Assembly (NCBI RefSeq): GCF_001707825.1
Contig: NZ_LYBM01000021.1
Location: forward strand, 1 to 64,000
DNA from: Veronia pacifica
GTDB lineage: Bacteria; Pseudomonadota; Gammaproteobacteria; Enterobacterales; Vibrionaceae
Direction of reading: 5' to 3'
DNA: 64,000 nt
This document shows, in pieces, positions 39,102 through 47,599 of this stretch. Below the pieces are notes generated by a model. The model had not been told where the DNA came from, made no database searches, and was given only the letters and a program-made list of their open reading frames with translations. The stretch's first letter is position 1, and every line of letters begins with the position of its first letter. A program made the translations under genes and the position numbers.

Positions 39102-39412
39102 CTCCTGTGAAGGTCAAACACACATTAAAGTTCAAAAACAGACTTTATTAAAAATCAGTGTGTTAATTAAACATACACAGTGAGAAACGCTTTGACCAGC
39201 TTAATGTGCGAGGTGTTAGACCAATCACAATATCCTTTGATGAAGGAAATAGGCATCGCTGGTGTAGACGAATTACCGTTTTAAATACAGTACAGGTCGG
39301 CTTTGTGTGTCTGTTGAGTATCGCGCCATTAATGGCGTGTGATTAACGTTGCCAGACGAACTTAATAAGACTTGAGATGATAAGCAGATTGTATGGAGTA
39401 GATGCTGAGAGA
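39102..39412. other. Intergenic region upstream of ppnN
   Basis: About 310 bases without a gene, holding the ppnN promoter and the end of the GGDEF gene. It contains a perfect 14-base palindrome CGCCATTAATGGCG at 39324-39337, and a looser inverted repeat near 39150-39180. I see no small gene. Confidence 0.5.
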
Positions 39413-40981
39413 TTATAACCAGATGACCTGATCACGACCGTAAGATTTTGCTGTAGATAGGGCTGTGCTGACTCTCTCCATGACAATCTCTGGATTATCT
39501 TTTTCCCGAAAATGGCTGACACCCACTGAAACCGTGACTTTTATTCTTTCGTTATTGCACTTGAGTGGTAGCCTGGATACGGTTTTGCATAAGTTCTGCA
39601 GGGTTTCCTGAATATCATTTTTATCAGTATCAGGGATCACCAGAACAAACTCCTCTCCGCCAAATCGAGCAATAAAGTCGGTTTTTTGTAGGCACTGATG
39701 AATGGTTCGGGCTACAACCTGTAAGATTTTGTCCCCGACAGTATGACCATAGCTCTCATTGATTTTACTGAAGTGATCGATATCAATCATGGCAGTTGTT
39801 AACGGAGTCTGGTAACGAAGCCAATTTCGATATTCGTGGTCGAGACGCCCATCGAGTGCGTGACGGTTGTACACTTTAGTCAGTGGATCGAGTAGGAGTT
39901 TACGTTCCTGTTCTCCGAGACGACGGCGATGCTCTGTTGTGTCTTTCGCTAGCTCTTCAAGCTTTCTCTCAGCATTTTTCAGCTGATTAATGAGGCGATC
40001 TTCGCGGTTATTCAGCTGGTGGTTGAGTTCTGATAAGGCTTCCAGCTTCTCTGTCAGCCTAAACAGCTCAGGTCTTGCCTCATCCATGGTTCTGAATCTA
40101 TCTAAGCCATTGTTAATGGAATCAGCGGCACTTCTCAGCTCTCTTTGCATTACTTCCCGCTGTGCAATCAGGGTACCCGCCTCTTCAAGTGCAATATCGG
40201 TATGACTGGAAATATCTGACAGCTCATCACTGAAGCGGTTTAGCATAACTTTTGATGCATCTCTTTCCTGCTTGGTGCCAGACAGAATGAATTGCATTGC
40301 ACTGAGGGTGAGCTCCATCAAGGCTTTTGGCTCAGGGCTCAGCATCAGTTGTTTTCGAATATCCAGCAATGCTTCGCCAGTCTCTCCTTCAAAATCGAGA
40401 CCGCTTATCAGAGTTTGCAGTTCAGTCGATAATTGGTGAAATCGGTCAAGATCTTGCTGTTCCGATCCGCCCAGAGGGTGTCCGGGGACCGAAAGAAGTT
40501 TAACGGCTCTGTCGTAGAGCTTGAGCATTTCGGTAATAACCCGATGATGCGAGTAGCCAGTACTTTTTGCCTGCTCTTCAAGTTGGCGGACATCGCGTTT
40601 AAGTTGGGGGGGTAAGCTGAAAAGTGCTTTCAATTGTTCTGCACTGGCAGATATCTGCTCCGCAAGTGCTTTTTTGTGCATGTCACAGTCGTTGTTGTAT
40701 TTAATAACTGCTCTTTCTGCTACCGCCAACTGCGGAATAAGCGAGCTGACATCTGCCTGTGTGTCTATTCGGTGTTTTATTTCCTTGAGAATATGCGCCT
40801 GAGAGGAGTTTTCTTTACTGTGGGATGCGATAAGACGTGATAAGAGACGTTTTAATATTGTCGTTTCCCGTCGGCACTTCAGCGATAAATCCCTGAAGGC
40901 AAGTTGTGCGTGTTCCAGCTGCCTTTCTGGAGGCTGCTTATCATCAATGGGATGAATTGAAGGAAATTTTGCTGAATGCAT
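39413..40981 (-). CDS. GGDEF diguanylate cyclase with coiled-coil sensor part
   Basis: A 522-residue cytosolic protein. Residues 1-350 are charged, helical and probably coiled-coil, without a clear known sensor domain. The C-terminal GGDEF domain is canonical: LLDPLTKVYNRHALDGRL, the metal site MIDIDHFSKINESYGH, and the active motif GGEEF at 441-445, so it should make c-di-GMP from GTP. The residues before the motif read QKTD instead of RxxD, so product inhibition at the usual I-site is probably lost. It lies in the same direction as a TPR/degenerate-GGDEF gene and close to the Csr sRNA locus, which controls c-di-GMP enzymes in other species. Confidence 0.9.
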   Translation of the reverse strand: MHSAKFPSIHPIDDKQPPERQLEHAQLAFRDLSLKCRRETTILKRLLSRLIASHSKENSSQAHILKEIKHRIDTQADVSSLIPQLAVAERAVIKYNNDCDMHKKALAEQISASAEQLKALFSLPPQLKRDVRQLEEQAKSTGYSHHRVITEMLKLYDRAVKLLSVPGHPLGGSEQQDLDRFHQLSTELQTLISGLDFEGETGEALLDIRKQLMLSPEPKALMELTLSAMQFILSGTKQERDASKVMLNRFSDELSDISSHTDIALEEAGTLIAQREVMQRELRSAADSINNGLDRFRTMDEARPELFRLTEKLEALSELNHQLNNREDRLINQLKNAERKLEELAKDTTEHRRRLGEQERKLLLDPLTKVYNRHALDGRLDHEYRNWLRYQTPLTTAMIDIDHFSKINESYGHTVGDKILQVVARTIHQCLQKTDFIARFGGEEFVLVIPDTDKNDIQETLQNLCKTVSRLPLKCNNERIKVTVSVGVSHFREKDNPEIVMERVSTALSTAKSYGRDQVIWL

Positions 40982-41089
40982 AACATAACCAAGGGAATTT
41001 ACCCGTTCTGAGCGGACATAATGTTGCTTTCAGAACATTAACCAAATTCTCACCTGTGATAAAGGTGTACTGGTGCTTTTATCAATTAA

Positions 41090-43360
41090 TCAAGGAAATA
41101 TTTTCTCAGAACCGTGAACCGACTGCCAGTTAATACTGAGGTGTGATGACGTTCTTACCTTAACTAAGCCAGAGCTGATACATTCCAGACAGGCTTTACG
41201 AATGTCCGTATTAACAAAACTGGCTGCTGGCGCTGATTCAATAGCGCTGAGATGTACCCACTCGCTTTTGTTTGTTTCACGGCTGAGTTGTCGGGCCGCA
41301 CTGGTCGCCATCAACAGTATATCCAGCAAATCCTGATCATTGATCGTCGTATATGCTCTGGGTACGAATGGATACTCCGCCATACCAATCCGTATATTGC
41401 TATTAATATTGTTGTCACCCAAGGTACGAAGAAACTCGTCAACCAAGGCTTGCACTTTATCGGCCAGTAAAGAAGGTTCCTGATTGCTATAGGCCTGAGG
41501 CTCAATCAATACAAACATGTTATCGGAGAAGTGATACATTCTTGAAGGCTCAACAATTTTCTTTTTGAAGAAATCTCCCAGACTTTTTTCAAGTTTTACC
41601 CCTTGCTGATAACCGTATTGCATGTGAATGGTTTTAAGGAAGGGCACCTCAAACATGGCAAAACGTAAGCGATCGCTCAGCGGCTCGTGGATCATTTCTC
41701 CCAGATACCACTGCTCAAAATGGGCGTTACTCTTTTCTATTGAATTTGGCAGACGATCATTGAGCATCCGGAGGTTTTTCAGCCCGCTATGAGGCTGAGT
41801 GTAATAATCTTTACGCAGTTCATTAAGCTGCTCGCGGCGGAAGTTCGCCGAACGGTGCCTGAGAATAAGCAGCAGCAAAAGAACGCAAAGGCTGCCGAAC
41901 AGGAAATAGTTGATTTTCTTTTGTTCAAGCAACGTATGCTCGCTTTCTTCCTGCCGGCGCTCAAGATCATCGAATTGCAACTGGCGTTCTATAACTCTTT
42001 CCCGCTGCTTAAATGATTTTGCTTCCTGTAACTGCTTTCTGTCCTGATCTCTCTCTGCCAGCTGGTCATAACGGCGCTGAATCAGTAATGCCTGATAAAA
42101 GTCGCCCTTGACCTCGTAGCAGAATGATAGTTTTTTCAAGGCCCGGGACAGTAATGCTCTGTCATTGTTCTGTTCAACAATGTTCACCGCCTGATTGAGT
42201 ACCTTTATAGCCTGATCGACTTTCTGAAGCTCCATCGACAGCTCACCCTGAAGGATATAGGCCTGAGCGAGCTTGGAAGGCTCGTCAGCAGCAATAGCCG
42301 CTGCAATAGCGTCAGAGACATACTGTTCTGCCAGCGGGTAATGCAGCAGCTCCAGATAAGTATTGGCGATAGCAACTTTTATCTCGGCTTGCTGACTCAG
42401 CCTACCTAAATCACGTTCAATATCCAGAGCATTGAAATAATGGACGAGAGCAAAATTATAACGACGCTGAAGCTCATAAATATTGGCTAGTAAGGTTTGA
42501 GCTCGTGACAGGCCACGCATTAGTTTGAAGTGTTCGTAAAATTCTGCTGCCTGATTGGCATGAAGCAGTGCTTTATGTAGAGCGCCGCGCTGTTTATACA
42601 GTTCTGCCAGACTGATATTTGTGGTTGCAATATCGGCAACAAATTCATTTTCACTGGCGATCCAGAAAGCACTAAGCAGCTCGGACAGTGCTTTCTCATA
42701 TTGCTGTTGTGAGAGGAAATAGTTACCCAGCATGATCTGAAGACGAACTTTTAGCTGAAGATTAGGATCGGTGCCAAGTTCTTGTCGAGCGGCATCAAAT
42801 TGAGCCAGTATCTCTTCTTCCGGTTCTTTCTTAGACAGGATATCGGCTTTGAGTAATGCCGCTTCGAATGCAAGCTCAGACTGACTCGGGGTTCGCGACA
42901 CTTTTTCTGGAAATTGTTGAGCAAGCTCCTTCAGCAGACGCAGTGCTTCAGTGTGATTCCGGTTGAGCTGGTAATGAAGAAGGGCCTCTGTGTAGAGAAT
43001 ATCCATCTTTGTCATTGTCAGTTTGTTGGCATCTGACATTTCTTTGGCCTGCTCCAGAGCCTTCCACGCCTCTGTCGGGTTACTGAGTAAACTGTTCGCT
43101 TTGGCGATAATCAGGTACGCATAGGTAGTATTGAGGGGCGTTCTGACTGTACGGTCTGTTTCATTGGTCGTATGGGGGCGTTTGGGATTGAGGGACAATC
43201 TGCGTTGGTCGAGAAAGTTCTGTGTCATTTTTAATGACTTGTCCGGCGCCGTTGCAAGCATGCCTTCCGCTTCCGTCAATACGGGAGCAGAATAGAGTTT
43301 TGCTAACGTGTCGGTACTAAATACCAGCGAGAGTAGAAGAATAACTGTCCGTAAACGCAT
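41090..43360 (-). CDS. TPR protein with membrane anchor and degenerate GGDEF domain
   Basis: A 756-residue protein: signal peptide (1-20), a periplasmic array of tetratricopeptide-like helices (about 40-450; for example ALSELLSAFWIASENEF and LAQAYILQGELSMELQKVDQAI), one membrane helix near 490 (FLFGSLCVLLLLLIL), and a C-terminal cytoplasmic domain with GGDEF-like fold. The GGDEF signature is replaced by SDNMF, so it should not be an active cyclase. It may sense or scaffold, perhaps together with the GGEEF protein encoded just downstream on the same strand. Similar TPR-GGDEF proteins occur near queF in Vibrio species, though their roles are little known. Confidence 0.8.
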   Translation of the reverse strand: MRLRTVILLLSLVFSTDTLAKLYSAPVLTEAEGMLATAPDKSLKMTQNFLDQRRLSLNPKRPHTTNETDRTVRTPLNTTYAYLIIAKANSLLSNPTEAWKALEQAKEMSDANKLTMTKMDILYTEALLHYQLNRNHTEALRLLKELAQQFPEKVSRTPSQSELAFEAALLKADILSKKEPEEEILAQFDAARQELGTDPNLQLKVRLQIMLGNYFLSQQQYEKALSELLSAFWIASENEFVADIATTNISLAELYKQRGALHKALLHANQAAEFYEHFKLMRGLSRAQTLLANIYELQRRYNFALVHYFNALDIERDLGRLSQQAEIKVAIANTYLELLHYPLAEQYVSDAIAAAIAADEPSKLAQAYILQGELSMELQKVDQAIKVLNQAVNIVEQNNDRALLSRALKKLSFCYEVKGDFYQALLIQRRYDQLAERDQDRKQLQEAKSFKQRERVIERQLQFDDLERRQEESEHTLLEQKKINYFLFGSLCVLLLLLILRHRSANFRREQLNELRKDYYTQPHSGLKNLRMLNDRLPNSIEKSNAHFEQWYLGEMIHEPLSDRLRFAMFEVPFLKTIHMQYGYQQGVKLEKSLGDFFKKKIVEPSRMYHFSDNMFVLIEPQAYSNQEPSLLADKVQALVDEFLRTLGDNNINSNIRIGMAEYPFVPRAYTTINDQDLLDILLMATSAARQLSRETNKSEWVHLSAIESAPAASFVNTDIRKACLECISSGLVKVRTSSHLSINWQSVHGSEKIFP

Positions 43361-43429
43361 ACTGGTTGTCTTTGAGCCCTAATGCTTGAAGATGATTATG
43401 GCACCGAAAGAGCACGGTGCCAGAAGCTG

Positions 43430-44275
43430 TTACTGTCTTGCCAGGCGGTTGTTTTCGCTGGGTGTCTTGCCCATGTTGGTTCTGTATGGATTAATGTCCA
43501 AGCCGCCACGTCGGGTGTAGCGGGCGTACACAGTCAGGAACTCCGGTTGGCAATATTTCATTAGGTCGCAGAACATGCGTTCCACACATTGCTCGTGAAA
43601 TTCATTGTGACGCCTGAATGACACAATATAGCGGAGCAGTTTTTCCCTGTTGATTTGCTTCCCTGTGTAGGCAATACGAACTGAACCCCAGTCTGGTTGA
43701 TTGGTGATCAGACAATTTGACTTCAGAAGATTACTGCTCAGTGTCTCAGTCACAACATCATCGCCCGTTGCTCCCTCAAGCAAAGAAGGATCAAGCTCGT
43801 AGCTGTCGATGCTGATATCCTGATTATCAATGTTTTCACCACCGATGCTAACAATAGGCTGATCGTCAAATTCGTCGAGTGGTAGTACAGTGACATCCAC
43901 CTCTGCGCCTGCGCAGGCCGACAGATCCTTAGCCAGAGCTTCAACCACATCCTGCCATGATGAAAAACGGGTCTGGTTAAAGCTGTTCAGGTACAACTTG
44001 AATGATTTTGACTCAATAAGATTCGGACTCGAGGCTGGCAACCTGACTTCGCCCAGGGCGACCTGAGGCAGGCCTTTATCATTCAGCCACGACAGTTCAT
44101 ATAAACTCCAGATATCGTAACCAGTGAAAGGCAGAACGTCTTTCAGTTCTAGCTCTTCACGGTTAAGGCTACGGGGAACTGGCTGAAGCAGTTCCGGCGC
44201 GTATTGTTCCTTATATTCAGTCTGTTGACCAAGCGTCAGGTTTGCCAGCTCACTGGCATTGTCATAGTTGCTCAT
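43430..44275 (-). CDS. queF: NADPH-dependent 7-cyano-7-deazaguanine reductase
   Basis: QueF reduces preQ0 to preQ1 in queuosine synthesis. The 281-residue protein (E. coli 282) is the long, two-domain form: [13 protein letters not shown] in the first T-fold and [18 protein letters not shown] with the catalytic Cys and Asp in the second, followed by [13 protein letters not shown]. In E. coli queF lies near syd, the csrB locus and the yqcC/truC genes, matching this region. A short GC hairpin (43400-43421) lies beyond the stop. Confidence 0.95.
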   Translation of the reverse strand: MSNYDNASELANLTLGQQTEYKEQYAPELLQPVPRSLNREELELKDVLPFTGYDIWSLYELSWLNDKGLPQVALGEVRLPASSPNLIESKSFKLYLNSFNQTRFSSWQDVVEALAKDLSACAGAEVDVTVLPLDEFDDQPIVSIGGENIDNQDISIDSYELDPSLLEGATGDDVVTETLSSNLLKSNCLITNQPDWGSVRIAYTGKQINREKLLRYIVSFRRHNEFHEQCVERMFCDLMKYCQPEFLTVYARYTRRGGLDINPYRTNMGKTPSENNRLARQ

Positions 44276-44439
44276 TACGATGTTGCCGAATTTGGATACT
44301 TGTTGCGCTGAGTGTACTTAAATTTATCAGCGCATGCTATTTGAAACCGTATCAATAAAGAACGTATGACTGATTCGAGTGAAAAAAAGCCAATGTTTTG
44401 GGTCATTTTCGGTCAGAAAGCCTATTAACCGTTTTCTGA

Positions 44440-44712
44440 TCACTTAGACTCTAATAGCGCAATACGTGCCTCAAGTTTGCTTACCTGTTCCTCAAGGGCT
44501 CGAATGCGCTCTTTGTCACTTTGCTCGGCTGGCACTTTTTCCACTTTTGGGACAACACCATTTTTCTTCCATCGTTGTAATGCTGTGATGACCAATGGCA
44601 TGGGTACTGTCACGCCCAGCCTGCTTTTTATTAGAGCAACACTGGGCTGTTTCCCATCGTTGACCAGTTGCGAAATCGCGTCTTCCAGTGCCTGAGTATA
44701 ATTAGTTGTCAT
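44440..44712 (-). CDS. Small coiled-coil protein
   Basis: A 90-residue protein not matched to a named family by eye. It begins with a short helical segment (LEDAISQLVNDGKQPSVALIKSRLGV) that looks like a small DNA-binding or effector-like fold and ends with a leucine-rich coiled coil (RALEEQVSKLEARIALLESK). It is separated by 11 bases from the DUF2789 gene upstream and is probably cotranscribed with it. A role in DNA or protein binding is inference. Confidence 0.65.
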   Translation of the reverse strand: MTTNYTQALEDAISQLVNDGKQPSVALIKSRLGVTVPMPLVITALQRWKKNGVVPKVEKVPAEQSDKERIRALEEQVSKLEARIALLESK

Positions 44713-44723
44713 TGTTATTACTT

Positions 44724-44957
44724 CTATTCCTGACGAAGACGCGCATCCAGCAAGTCGATCTGCTCACTCCAGTCAGCATCTTGTAACAGGGCTTCTGATA
44801 AAAACTGTTTCTGCGATAGTGACCAGAATGCTGCTTCCTGAAGAGGCGTTGAGGCGGATAAAGAATGTTCTGAAAGAAAATGCTCTATTGACTCACTGTC
44901 TGATGCCAGACCCAATTGGCTGAAGAGATTTTCCAAATTATGTTTAAAAACTTCCAT
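44724..44957 (-). CDS. DUF2789 family protein
   Basis: A 77-residue acidic protein of the DUF2789 family, recognised from FSQLGLASDSESIEHFL near the N-terminus and FLSEALLQDADWSEQIDLLDARLR at the C-terminus. Such proteins are common in proteobacteria and have no known function. It is the first gene of a two-gene unit with the coiled-coil gene. Confidence 0.8.
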   Translation of the reverse strand: MEVFKHNLENLFSQLGLASDSESIEHFLSEHSLSASTPLQEAAFWSLSQKQFLSEALLQDADWSEQIDLLDARLRQE

Positions 44958-45210
44958 ATCGATACCTTCCCCTGTCCCAAATATAGGCGCCTGATGTCAT
45001 TACCTTTATCAGGTGCTTTAAGATTTGATTTAAGCATACGTTGAACGGCTTAATAACAGCAAGCATCATTATCAATGGAATTATCACTTTTGATTCATTG
45101 CTGAAAATGATGACCGAAATTGCCACTGAGCTTTGGCGACAAATTCGGTAAACTGCCCGTTTTGAAGAGTCCGGCAAGTACGTAAGCCGGGATTGACAGG
45201 GTAGCAAGAT

Positions 45211-45984
45211 ATGTTTGTCGTGGAGCTGACGTTCGAATGCTTCGATAATACCACCATCTCTGCCGTAGACCGCGCGGTTAACGGCCTGATGGATGCGCTG
45301 AGGTATAACGGCCAGGTATTGGGCCGCGAATTTCCAATGGTAATGGGCGATGGCCTTTTTCAGGTTCGTGCAGTTTGCCCGGAACAGGATAGCCTGAACC
45401 CGGTTCACCACAGTGGGCAGGTGATGGGGGCGATGAAAAAACTGTCTGAGGCATGTTTGTTGTCGCCTAAAGTACGTGTTCTTGGCAGAGATTTGAATTC
45501 TGAGGCTAGTGCGGATAACTCGGAGCGAAGCTGGCAGGTGCTCTACACGACTTATGTTCATACCTGTTCACCGCTGCGATGTGGTGATTCACTCTTACCC
45601 ATTCCTCTCTATCATTTGCCAGCCACTTTCAATGGCGATCATAAAGCAGTGGTGAGGTGGCAGACTGAATGGCAAGCATGTGATGAAATTCAGATGGCTG
45701 GTGCCTTTAAAGCAGAGCATGCAGCGCTTGCCGAGATCACTGAGATTGACAGTTTATTATCAATTAAAGGTTGGGATATACGAGGCAGAATAGAATACCT
45801 TACAGGTATTCCAACTTACTATTACCTCTATCGGGTTGGCGGTAAAGATCGTGATTCAGAGGAAAGTCGTTGCTGCCCCAAGTGCGGTTCAGAGTGGCGT
45901 CTCCCACAATCTCTGCATGATATTTTTGACTTCAAATGCGACCGTTGCCGCATCGTTTCCAACCTATCGTGGGACTTTCAGTAA
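45211..45984 (+). CDS. DUF2310 Zn-ribbon protein
   Basis: A 257-residue protein of the DUF2310 family (putative Zn-ribbon nucleic-acid-binding protein of Vibrio and Pasteurella relatives). The first 200 residues form an unassigned domain; the last 45 hold two CxxC knuckles (CCPKCGSEWRL and FKCDRCRIVSN) that would bind one zinc. A GC-rich hairpin CCGGC/GCCGG around 45172-45192 lies just before the start, which could affect its translation. It is divergent from the DUF2789 gene and upstream of the Csr sRNA locus. Confidence 0.82.
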   Translation: MFVVELTFECFDNTTISAVDRAVNGLMDALRYNGQVLGREFPMVMGDGLFQVRAVCPEQDSLNPVHHSGQVMGAMKKLSEACLLSPKVRVLGRDLNSEASADNSERSWQVLYTTYVHTCSPLRCGDSLLPIPLYHLPATFNGDHKAVVRWQTEWQACDEIQMAGAFKAEHAALAEITEIDSLLSIKGWDIRGRIEYLTGIPTYYYLYRVGGKDRDSEESRCCPKCGSEWRLPQSLHDIFDFKCDRCRIVSNLSWDFQ

Positions 45985-46024
45985 CTCTGAAATTCATGAG
46001 CTTCCTTTTTACGGCTGCATATGT

Positions 46025-46042
46025 TGTAAGACAAAGCTGACA
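46025..46042 (+). promoter_or_regulatory. UvrY/GacA-type box upstream of the first Csr RNA
   Basis: TGTAAGACAAAGCTGACA matches the TGTAAG-N6-CTTACA operator of UvrY/GacA/VarA response regulators with one mismatch. It is flanked by a further TGTTG/CAACA inverted repeat. Its centre lies 168 bp upstream of the centre of the -10 element at 46199-46204. Confidence 0.7.
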
Positions 46043-46176
46043 ACATCGTAGGAAAAGTCAGTGATTGGTTTGAGAAACGGTCTGGTCCTGTCAGTTTCTT
46101 AATATATTTATCAACGACATGACCCTTAGTTGCCTTTTAGTGCTGCGTTTTGGGGAAAAATAAGCGGTAGGCTGGA

Positions 46177-46204
46177 TTGTCTGAAAAGTTTCTTTAGGTA
46201 GAGT
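46177..46204 (+). promoter_or_regulatory. Promoter of the first Csr RNA
   Basis: TTGTCT (46177-46182), a 16-base spacer and TAGAGT (46199-46204). The same layout is repeated before the second RNA, which supports both calls. Transcription should start near 46211. Confidence 0.65.
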
Positions 46205-46210
46205 AGACAG

Positions 46211-46498
46211 TGTCAAAAGGAGAGGCGGCGAGGAAGGCTGCTGCTGGTATTGACAGAGAGATAATAGAATCGCATTTGTTGGCCATCAGGACGATAGCCC
46301 AAGTAGGAAGCGTAGTGGACACCCTCAGGAAGAGGACGGGATTCGTATAGGAATTGTCGTTGTCAGGATGACTGGTGCAAGGATGTGCCATTGAGGAATG
46401 AGTGAAAATATCATGGATGAAGCAAGGAGCATCGACTTGGCAGTGAAGCTGAATAGAGCCATATAGGCGTACCTCATAGTGGGTGCGCCTTTTTTTTA
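46211..46498 (+). ncRNA. csrB: CsrB-family small RNA, copy 1
   Basis: A GGA-rich RNA of about 290 nt. I count about 14 GGA motifs, many as AGGA or CAGGA in short hairpin loops (for example around 46288, 46327, 46364, 46379 and 46415), which is how CsrB/CsrC RNAs bind and titrate the carbon-storage regulator CsrA. It ends at a strong terminator at 46465-46498. E. coli csrB lies between syd and yqcC, and this locus has the matching neighbours. The 5' end is estimated from the promoter. Confidence 0.87.
46465..46498 (+). terminator. Terminator of the first Csr RNA
   Basis: A 9-bp stem with one G-T pair (46465-46473 with 46482-46490) followed by an 8-T run. It clearly separates the two sRNAs. 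Confidence 0.88.
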
Positions 46499-46561
46499 TA
46501 TTATTTTCAATATGTTGCTTGAAACACCATGATCTTGAGATCTTTATTCGTCTATCGGGCT

Positions 46562-46579
46562 TGTGAGAGATCTCTTACA
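46562..46579 (+). promoter_or_regulatory. UvrY/GacA-type box upstream of the second Csr RNA
   Basis: TGTGAGAGATCTCTTACA is an almost perfect 18-base palindrome of the TGTAAG-N6-CTTACA operator type, resembling the UvrY site upstream of E. coli csrB/csrC. Its centre is 166 bp upstream of the -10 centre at 46734-46739, matching the first copy within two bases. Confidence 0.88.
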
Positions 46580-46711
46580 AATGTGTGGGATAAGCATGAT
46601 TCAATGTTGAGAAAATGATTTTTCTTAATTATTTTTTTATTAAAAACATGGCTTTACGAATTTTCGCAAAATAGCGACGTTAAACTGTGATCTAGATTCA
46701 TTGTAGGCTGG

Positions 46712-46739
46712 TTGTTTATTTATGCTGTTCGCGTAGAGT
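46712..46739 (+). promoter_or_regulatory. Promoter of the second Csr RNA
   Basis: TTGTTT (46712-46717), a 16-base spacer and TAGAGT (46734-46739); the -10 is identical to that of copy 1 and the -35 differs by one base. The start should be near 46746. Confidence 0.7.
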
Positions 46740-46745
46740 GTGCGT

Positions 46746-47130
46746 TGTCGGTCAGGCATGACAGGCACAGGGACCTCACCAAGTATATTGGTTATCCGAA
46801 ACAAAATTTGATTCAGGATGAAACAAAGATTGGTATCGGAAACATGGATTGGATGGAACCGTTGCAGTAGATAGGATATTTACTGGTCAGGATGACAAAT
46901 GGAAACGCCCGGGAAGGGTAGCATGGACACCCTCAGGATGAGGATGAGAATCGAGGCAGGACGGCTCGATGGATCAGGAAGATCAAACGGACACCTCCAG
47001 GACGGAGAGTTAAGGACAGTGCCGAAGGATACGGCGACTAATCAAGGATGGTGCAGGGAGCACATTCAGTAGCAGGATAGCTGCAAGTAAGACCTCAGGG
47101 CGCGACGTATGTCGCGCCCGCTCTATCTTA
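46746..47130 (+). ncRNA. csrB: CsrB-family small RNA, copy 2
   Basis: A GGA-rich RNA of about 385 nt with roughly two dozen GGA motifs (for example at 46815, 46889, 46935, 46941, 46957, 46976, 46999, 47045 and 47073), many as CAGGAUG or CAGGAC in hairpin loops. This is the CsrA-titrating layout of CsrB/CsrC. It is longer and has more GGA sites than copy 1, and the two share short motifs such as ATGGACACCCTCAGGA-like segments. It ends with a strong GC stem. It is followed by the convergent DUF3301 gene at 47297. Confidence 0.88.
47098..47130 (+). terminator. Terminator of the second Csr RNA
   Basis: Perfect 9-bp stem GGGCGCGAC/GTCGCGCCC (47098-47106 with 47111-47119), loop GTAT, followed by a pyrimidine-rich CTCTATCTT tail. 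Confidence 0.78.
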
Positions 47131-47296
47131 GTGTGGCACTAATTTCTTAATAGTCCAGTTCAATATTCCGCACAACATACCCCGTTAAAGTTCATCACCT
47201 CACTGATTTACCAATAAAATTAGACGTTCTATCGCGATAGTCGTATCGGTTTCCTCAAAGCGATGATATACCGAATCTGAACGAACAGTTCTGTCT

Positions 47297-47599
47297 CTAT
47301 TCGGGCATTGGGTGTGGTGGGATATAAACACTCTTTAACCTCAGACCGACCATAAGCGCATACCCTTGATAGCTATCGGCACCATTGACGGAAAACTCAA
47401 AAAAGTATCGGGTCTGAAAGTTAACGGGACCCTTTGGCCAGCCAAAAGAGTGCTCGCCACGGGCGATAGACAGCAGCTGTAAATCCAGCTGCTGACAACG
47501 CTGACGAATAAATCGCTGTGCATTCTCACTCTGACGCCGCTGCTGCCAAAAAAGAAAACAGAAGAGAGACACCGCCAGAATAGCAAGCAAATCAGTCAT
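47297..47599 (-). CDS. DUF3301 membrane protein
   Basis: A 100-residue protein with one N-terminal membrane helix (about 3-19) followed by RRQSENAQRFIRQRCQQLDLQLLSIA, the DUF3301 signature, and a short beta-rich tail (RYFFEFSVNG). Function is unknown; DUF3301 and DUF3549 genes occur together in Vibrionaceae. It overlaps the DUF3549 gene by 8 bases. Confidence 0.85.
   Translation of the reverse strand: MTDLLAILAVSLFCFLFWQQRRQSENAQRFIRQRCQQLDLQLLSIARGEHSFGWPKGPVNFQTRYFFEFSVNGADSYQGYALMVGLRLKSVYIPPHPMPE

Noticed and set aside
44944-45561. 205-codon frame on the - strand overlapping DUF2310
   Set aside because: It is antisense to the DUF2310 coding region, with no family features and codon pattern typical of a shadow frame.
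46194-46391. 65-codon frame on the - strand inside the first Csr RNA
   Set aside because: It is antisense to a GGA-rich sRNA; the Ser/Thr/Pro-rich translation just reflects GGA repeats on the other strand.
46746-47130. CRISPR-like repeats in the GGA-rich region
   Set aside because: The repeated units are short (about 5-8 bases), unevenly spaced and in hairpin loops, which fits a CsrA-binding RNA and not a repeat-spacer array.
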